Positions 32,273 to 36,591 of a stretch of 36,591 nucleotides of DNA are shown piece after piece. The stretch covers positions 1-36,591 of the forward strand of contig NZ_BCTQ01000052.1 of assembly GCF_001571365.1 (NCBI RefSeq), read 5' to 3'. Origin of the DNA: Achromobacter denitrificans NBRC 15125. GTDB taxonomy: Bacteria > Pseudomonadota > Gammaproteobacteria > Burkholderiales > Burkholderiaceae_B. Every line of letters starts with the position of its first letter. The first letter of the stretch is position 1. The notes beneath the pieces are model-generated. The model made no database searches. It was not told where the DNA came from and was given only the letters and a program-made list of their open reading frames with translations. A program made the position numbers and the translations under genes.

Positions 32273-33982
32273 ATGAAAGCGATGTGGCGCGGGCTGGGAG
32301 GAAAGGCGATATGGGCGATAGCGGGGGTCATTCCCTTGCCGGCGCTGGCCCAGCCGTTGCCCGAACCCGCCGCGCGCGCCTCCGAGATCCAGCGCCGCCA
32401 GGAGCAGGAAATCGACGCGCAGCGCGCCCGCGCGGCCGAACGCCCCGACGTGCTGGCGCCCGCCGCGGCGCCCTCGGACGGCCTGGTCTTTCCCGCCGAG
32501 ACGCCCTGCTTTCCCATCCGGGTGCTGTCCTGGGAAGGCGCGGCCCCGCCCCCGGCGCTGGCGCAAGCCGCCGGCGCCGTCCTGAATCGCTGCGTGGGCG
32601 GCCGAGGCCTGCGCGCCCTGCAAGAGCACCTGATCGGCCAGCTGATCGACGGCGGGCAGGTCACCGCCCGCGTCGTCGTGCCGGAACAATCCCTGGCCGC
32701 CGGCACCTTGACGCTGCGCTATCTGCCGGGGCGCATCTCGGCCGTGAAAGGCGAGGGCGCCGTCGGCTGGTGGCGCGCCGCGCTGCCCCGCGGGCCCGGC
32801 AACGAACTGAACCAGCGCGACCTGGACCAGGCGCTGGAGAACATCCGCCGCCTGGGCAGCCAGGCCGACGCCTCCATCGATATCGCGCCCGGCCCCGAGC
32901 CGGGCGATTCCGACATCCTCATCCGGCCCGGCACGGGCAAGCGCTGGCACGGCTACGTCGGCGGCGACAACGGCGGCATGGACGCCATCGGCAAGTACCA
33001 GGTGAACGCCGGGCTCACGCTGGATTCCCCGCTGTTCCTGTACGACCAGCTCTCGGTGGCCTGGAACAGCAACGCCCGCTGGCGCGACGCGGAATCGAAC
33101 ACGCGCGCGGCCTCCATCAACTACAGCATTCCCTTCGGCTACTGGACGGTCTTCGCCGGGGCCAGCAAGTCGACCTACCGGCAAACCGTGGCCGGCTTCG
33201 ACGAACCCATCGTCTATGGCGGCACCACCAAGCAGGTCCAGGCCGGCGTATCGGTGGTGCCCTACCGCGGCACGGCCTACAAGGGCAACCTCTCGTTCTC
33301 GGTGCTGCGCAAGCGCACCGACAGCACGCTGAACGACGTGCCCATCGAGGTCCAGCGCCGCGACGTCACCGGCTACGAATTCAGCTACGGGCACCGCCAC
33401 TACCTGGGCCAGGTCGTGCTGGACGTGGGCGGCGGCCTGCGCGGCACCTGGCCGCAGTATTCCGACGCGCCGGGCTACGTCTATGGCGACCCCGACTGGA
33501 ACGGCCGCAGCACCATTCTTGCCGCCAACGCCGGCCTGTACGCGCCCTTCAAGCTGGCGGGCCAGTCCTGGGCCTACCAGGTCAACTGGCAGATCCAGCA
33601 CGCCGAGACCGCCATCGTCCCGGCCGACTACTTCACGATCGGCAACCGCTACGCCGTGCGCGGCTTCGACGGCCAGATGACGCTGGCCTCCGAGGACGGC
33701 TGGACCTTGCGCAACGACCTGTCGCTGAACCTGGACGCGCTGGCCTCGCTGCCCGGGCAGCAGCTCTACGCCGGCCTGGACGTCGGGCGCGTGGGCGGGC
33801 CGTCGGCCGCCTATCTCTCGGGCCGCACCCTGGTCGGCGCCGTGGCGGGCCTGCGCGGCCGCCTCTCCCTGCCTTACGTGAACGCCAGCTACGACTTTTC
33901 CGCGGGCTGGCCGTTGAAAAAGCCCGAATCCCTGAAAACCGCATCGACCGTCTTCGCGATGGCCCTGATGTTCGAGTTCTGA
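32273..33982 (+). CDS. Two-partner secretion outer-membrane transporter (TpsB, FhaC/ShlB type)
   Basis: This 569-residue TpsB transporter exports its partner TpsA across the outer membrane. A signal peptide ends near residue 26 (IPLPALAQ). A charged helix at 33-58 (ARASEIQRRQEQEIDAQRAR) corresponds to the N-terminal plug helix of FhaC. Two POTRA domains follow (about 75-150 and 152-225). The remainder is a 16-strand beta-barrel with the conserved V462-R-G-F motif in YAVRGFDGQM (loop 6) and a C-terminal Phe for outer-membrane assembly. The start at 32273 (MKAMWRGLGG) has no strong ribosome site. ATG 32282 is an in-frame alternative. It is immediately upstream of the tpsA adhesin gene, with a 22-nt gap. 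Confidence 0.93.
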   Translation: MKAMWRGLGGKAIWAIAGVIPLPALAQPLPEPAARASEIQRRQEQEIDAQRARAAERPDVLAPAAAPSDGLVFPAETPCFPIRVLSWEGAAPPPALAQAAGAVLNRCVGGRGLRALQEHLIGQLIDGGQVTARVVVPEQSLAAGTLTLRYLPGRISAVKGEGAVGWWRAALPRGPGNELNQRDLDQALENIRRLGSQADASIDIAPGPEPGDSDILIRPGTGKRWHGYVGGDNGGMDAIGKYQVNAGLTLDSPLFLYDQLSVAWNSNARWRDAESNTRAASINYSIPFGYWTVFAGASKSTYRQTVAGFDEPIVYGGTTKQVQAGVSVVPYRGTAYKGNLSFSVLRKRTDSTLNDVPIEVQRRDVTGYEFSYGHRHYLGQVVLDVGGGLRGTWPQYSDAPGYVYGDPDWNGRSTILAANAGLYAPFKLAGQSWAYQVNWQIQHAETAIVPADYFTIGNRYAVRGFDGQMTLASEDGWTLRNDLSLNLDALASLPGQQLYAGLDVGRVGGPSAAYLSGRTLVGAVAGLRGRLSLPYVNASYDFSAGWPLKKPESLKTASTVFAMALMFEF

Positions 33983-34004
33983 ATCCGATAGCCGCCAGGT
34001 AAGC

Positions 34005-36591
34005 ATGATGTCCAAACTCCGCTCCTTCATCGTCTGGTCCGTCATCGGCACGCAAATGTGGTCGCCCGTGCTGGCGCAGACCCTGCCGATTTCGGTGGAC
34101 AAAAGCGTGGCGGGGCAGAAGCCGGTGGTGGGCACGAGCAACGGGGTGCCCGTCATCAACATCGCGCCGCCGTCGGCGGGCGGGGTATCGAACAACCGCT
34201 ACACCCAATTCAACGTGGGCCCCTCGGGCGTGGTGCTCAACAACAGCGGCGGCGCAAGCCAGACCCAGCTTGCCGGGCAGATTGCCGGCAACGTCATGCT
34301 GGGCAACCAGCGCGCCGCCACCATCCTGAACCAGGTCACGGCCCCGAACCCGTCCCGGCTCATGGGCACGCTGGAGGTGGCGGGCAACCGGGCCAACGTC
34401 ATCGTGGCCAACCCGGCCGGCATCACCTGCAATGGCTGCGGCTTCCTGAACGCGGACCGCGCCACGCTGACTACCGGCCGGCCGCAGGTCGGCCCCGACG
34501 GCAACATCGCCCTGGACGTGGCGGCCGGCAGGATCCGCGTCGAGGGCGAGGGCCTGTACGGCGCCAATCTCAGCCAGGTCGACCTGATCGCCCGCTCATT
34601 GGAAATCAATGCCGGCGTCTGGGCCGACCGGCTCAACGTGACGGCGGGCGCCGCGCGCGTGGACTACGCCTCCGGCGCCGTCTCGGCGCGGGCGGGCGAG
34701 GGCGCCGCGCCGGCCGTCGCGCTGGACACCGCCGCCCTGGGCGGCATGTACGCAAACAGCATCCGCCTGATCGGCACCGAGGCCGGGGTGGGCGTGAACG
34801 TGGGCGGCAACCTGGCCGCGCTCACCGGCGACCTTCACGTCAGCGCGGCGGGCGACGTGCGCATCGCGCCCGGCGCCACCGTGCAGGCGGCGCGCGACCT
34901 CCGGCTGGCGGCCGGGCGCGACCTGGCCGTGGACGGCGCGGCGCAGGCCGCGGGCGCCGTCGCGCTTGCGGCGGGCCGCAATGCCGACATCCAGGGCGCG
35001 GTCGGCGCCGGCGGCCCGGCATCCGTGGATGCCGCGGGCAACGTCGCGATCGCCGCGCAGGCCGGGCTGCAAACCCAGGGCGCGCTGCGCATCGCGGCCG
35101 GGCAGGATTTGTCGCTGGCGAGTTCCATGTTGATGGGCGGCCAGGACCTGCGCGCGGAGTCCGGGCGCAACCTGCGGATCGGCCCTGCGGCCGCCACGCC
35201 CGGCGGCACGCCGCCGGCCACGGGGGGCTCGGGCCAGGGGCCCGCGGCGGGCGGCGGTTCCGACGCCGGCGGCTCGGGTTCCGGCGCGGCGGGCGGCTCC
35301 GGCGCGAACGGCGGGGTCTCGAACGCATCCGGCGGCCCGGCGCAGGCGGGCGCCGGTTCCGGCGGCCAGGTAACGGCAGCGGGCGCGATCGCGCTGCAGG
35401 CCGGCCGCGACATGACGCTGCCCGGCCGGATCACCGCCGCGGGCGCGCTGCAGGCGCGGGCCGGGGCGGATCTGGCCGCGGGCGCGAGCGCCCAGTTGCA
35501 GTCCGGCGCGGCCACGGCCCTGCGCGCCGGCGCGGACCTGAGCCTGGGCGGCCTGGTCGGCGCGCGCGGCGATGTGTCGCTGATGGCGGGGCGCGATGCG
35601 CTGTTGTCGGGCAAGGGCGCGGGCACCGGCCGCGTCGCCATGGCCGCCGGGCGCGACCTGCGCCTCGATGCCCCGGCGCAATGGGATGCCGAAGGCGCCA
35701 TGGCGGCCAAGGCGGGCGGCAACATGGCGCTGGCCGGCACGCTGCGCGCCAACGCCGGCACGGATATCGCGGCGGACGGCGCGCTGGCCATCGACGGCGC
35801 GCTGTCCGCCGCATCCGGCGGCTTGAGCGCAACCGCGGGCGGCGACCTATCCCTGGGCGCGCAAGCGCAAGTGGCGGCGGCGGGCCCCGTCGGCCTGACG
35901 GCCGGCGGGGATCTGCGCAGCCTCGGCAAGCTCACCTCGCAGAAGGATCTGTCGCTGCGGGCGGCGCGCAACCTGGCGCTGGACGGCCAGGCGCTCGCCA
36001 CCGGCGATCTGCGGCTGGATGCGGGCGACGTCCTGGCGGCGTCCTCCGCATCGCGCCTGCAGGCCGATGGCTCGGTCAAGGCAGAGGCCAACCAGGCCTC
36101 GCTGGCCGGCGTGCTCATCGCCGGCCAGGCCGCGCAAGTCGTCGCCCGCGGCAACCTGCGCGTGGACGGCACGCTGCTGGCCGATGCCGGCACCCTCAAG
36201 GCGATCAGCGGTGGGGACCTGACGCTGGGCGGCACCAGCGTGTTGCAGTCCGGGGGGCTGCTCGACGCGCGGGCTGGCGGCAAGCTGCTCGCGGATGGCA
36301 CCATTTCCGGTGAAACCGACATTCTGCTGTCGGCGGGAACCGATGCCGAACTGAACGGCAAGACGGTCGCCAACGGCACCCTGCGCGCCGAAGCCGGCGC
36401 GGACCTGGCCGTCGGCCAGGCGGGCCTGGCGCAAGGCAGCGGCAGGCTGTTCCTGGACGCGGGCCGGGACCTGCGCGTCGCCGGCACGGCCGGCACCGCC
36501 GATACGGCGGACGCGGAAGGCGTGTTGCAAGCGCGGGCGGCCCGAGACCTCTTCGTGACGGGCGTCGTCACGGCGGGCACGCCCGCCAGCC
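34005..36591 (+). CDS. FHA-like two-partner secreted adhesin (TpsA), cut by the window end
   Basis: This frame stays open from tandem ATGs at 34005 and 34008 to the window edge (862 codons), so the protein continues beyond it. A short signal peptide of about 25 residues (SKLRSFIVWSVIGTQMWSP, cleavage near VLAQ) precedes the TPS secretion domain. That domain contains NNRYTQFNVGPSGVVLNNS, VTAPNPSRLMGTLEVAG and VIVANPAGITCNGCGFLN, with the paired cysteines seen in FhaB/CdiA-type proteins. From about residue 260 it shows imperfect 19-20-residue repeats with the AGRDL/AAGQDL consensus of a right-handed beta-helix. A Gly/Ser/Ala/Pro-rich stretch (about 393-455) interrupts the helix. The role is likely adhesion, biofilm or contact-dependent inhibition, and the missing C terminus would decide which. 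Confidence 0.92.
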   Translation, partial: MMSKLRSFIVWSVIGTQMWSPVLAQTLPISVDKSVAGQKPVVGTSNGVPVINIAPPSAGGVSNNRYTQFNVGPSGVVLNNSGGASQTQLAGQIAGNVMLGNQRAATILNQVTAPNPSRLMGTLEVAGNRANVIVANPAGITCNGCGFLNADRATLTTGRPQVGPDGNIALDVAAGRIRVEGEGLYGANLSQVDLIARSLEINAGVWADRLNVTAGAARVDYASGAVSARAGEGAAPAVALDTAALGGMYANSIRLIGTEAGVGVNVGGNLAALTGDLHVSAAGDVRIAPGATVQAARDLRLAAGRDLAVDGAAQAAGAVALAAGRNADIQGAVGAGGPASVDAAGNVAIAAQAGLQTQGALRIAAGQDLSLASSMLMGGQDLRAESGRNLRIGPAAATPGGTPPATGGSGQGPAAGGGSDAGGSGSGAAGGSGANGGVSNASGGPAQAGAGSGGQVTAAGAIALQAGRDMTLPGRITAAGALQARAGADLAAGASAQLQSGAATALRAGADLSLGGLVGARGDVSLMAGRDALLSGKGAGTGRVAMAAGRDLRLDAPAQWDAEGAMAAKAGGNMALAGTLRANAGTDIAADGALAIDGALSAASGGLSATAGGDLSLGAQAQVAAAGPVGLTAGGDLRSLGKLTSQKDLSLRAARNLALDGQALATGDLRLDAGDVLAASSASRLQADGSVKAEANQASLAGVLIAGQAAQVVARGNLRVDGTLLADAGTLKAISGGDLTLGGTSVLQSGGLLDARAGGKLLADGTISGETDILLSAGTDAELNGKTVANGTLRAEAGADLAVGQAGLAQGSGRLFLDAGRDLRVAGTAGTADTADAEGVLQARAARDLFVTGVVTAGTPAS

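Noticed and set aside
32230..34002. A 590-codon open frame overlapping the TpsB gene in another frame
   Set aside because: The product is Arg/Pro/Ala-rich without domains, whereas the chosen frame has signal peptide, POTRA, VRGF and terminal Phe features.
34058..36313. A 751-codon open frame overlapping the adhesin gene
   Set aside because: It is Arg/Gly-rich shadow sequence. The frame starting at 34005 has the TPS domain and beta-helix repeats.

Overview
The window is a high-GC chromosomal segment with tightly packed genes. It most likely comes from a betaproteobacterium of the Alcaligenaceae, such as Bordetella or Achromobacter. That placement is an inference. It rests on the very high GC at third codon positions, a Bug-type (TctC) solute-binding protein, an FhaC/FhaB-type two-partner secretion locus and the overall gene families. 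No rRNA, tRNA, CRISPR array, prophage or complete insertion sequence was seen.

Layout. (1) 1-673: the Pro/Ala-rich tail of a truncated gene, then a small HemJ-like membrane protein. (2) 733-4620: a methionine block, metQ-metN-metI, followed after a strong hairpin by a PLP enzyme closely resembling methionine gamma-lyase. (3) 4595-7596: a hypothetical protein, a polyphosphate kinase 2 with a histone-H1-like tail, a DOPA-dioxygenase-like protein, a SUI1/YciH protein and Hsp15. (4) 7671-10500: a Bug solute-binding protein translationally coupled to an amidohydrolase, divergent from a LysR regulator, with two perfect palindromes between them. (5) 10544-15378: an SbmA/YddA-like ABC exporter behind a PmrA-like box, aspartate dehydrogenase, a GNAT acetyltransferase and an exported M20 amidohydrolase. 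(6) 15467-17813: a DHA2-type MFS efflux pump divergent from a TetR repressor, with a readable promoter/operator. (7) 17840-24112: an adenine-deaminase-type enzyme with a LysR remnant upstream, a MATE transporter with a possible upstream leader ORF, an MltB-type transglycosylase coupled to a methyltransferase, two GNAT proteins and a small Cys-rich protein. (8) 24175-31913: a six-gene leftward operon reading MarR-type regulator, dual-ATPase, dipeptide-type binding protein, two permeases and a cytoplasmic M14-type carboxypeptidase. (9) 31914-36591: an AT-richer control region, then a TpsB transporter and the first 862 codons of an FHA-like TpsA adhesin cut off by the window end.

How the genes work together. 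Two nutrient systems pair an importer with an enzyme that would process the imported substrate: methionine ABC import with a gamma-lyase-like enzyme, and oligopeptide ABC import with an M14 peptidase lacking a signal peptide. Both pairings are inferred from gene order and family membership. Three drug or peptide export systems (SbmA/YddA-like ABC, MFS with TetR, MATE) lie within about 10 kb. The right end is a surface adhesin or contact-system secretion locus.
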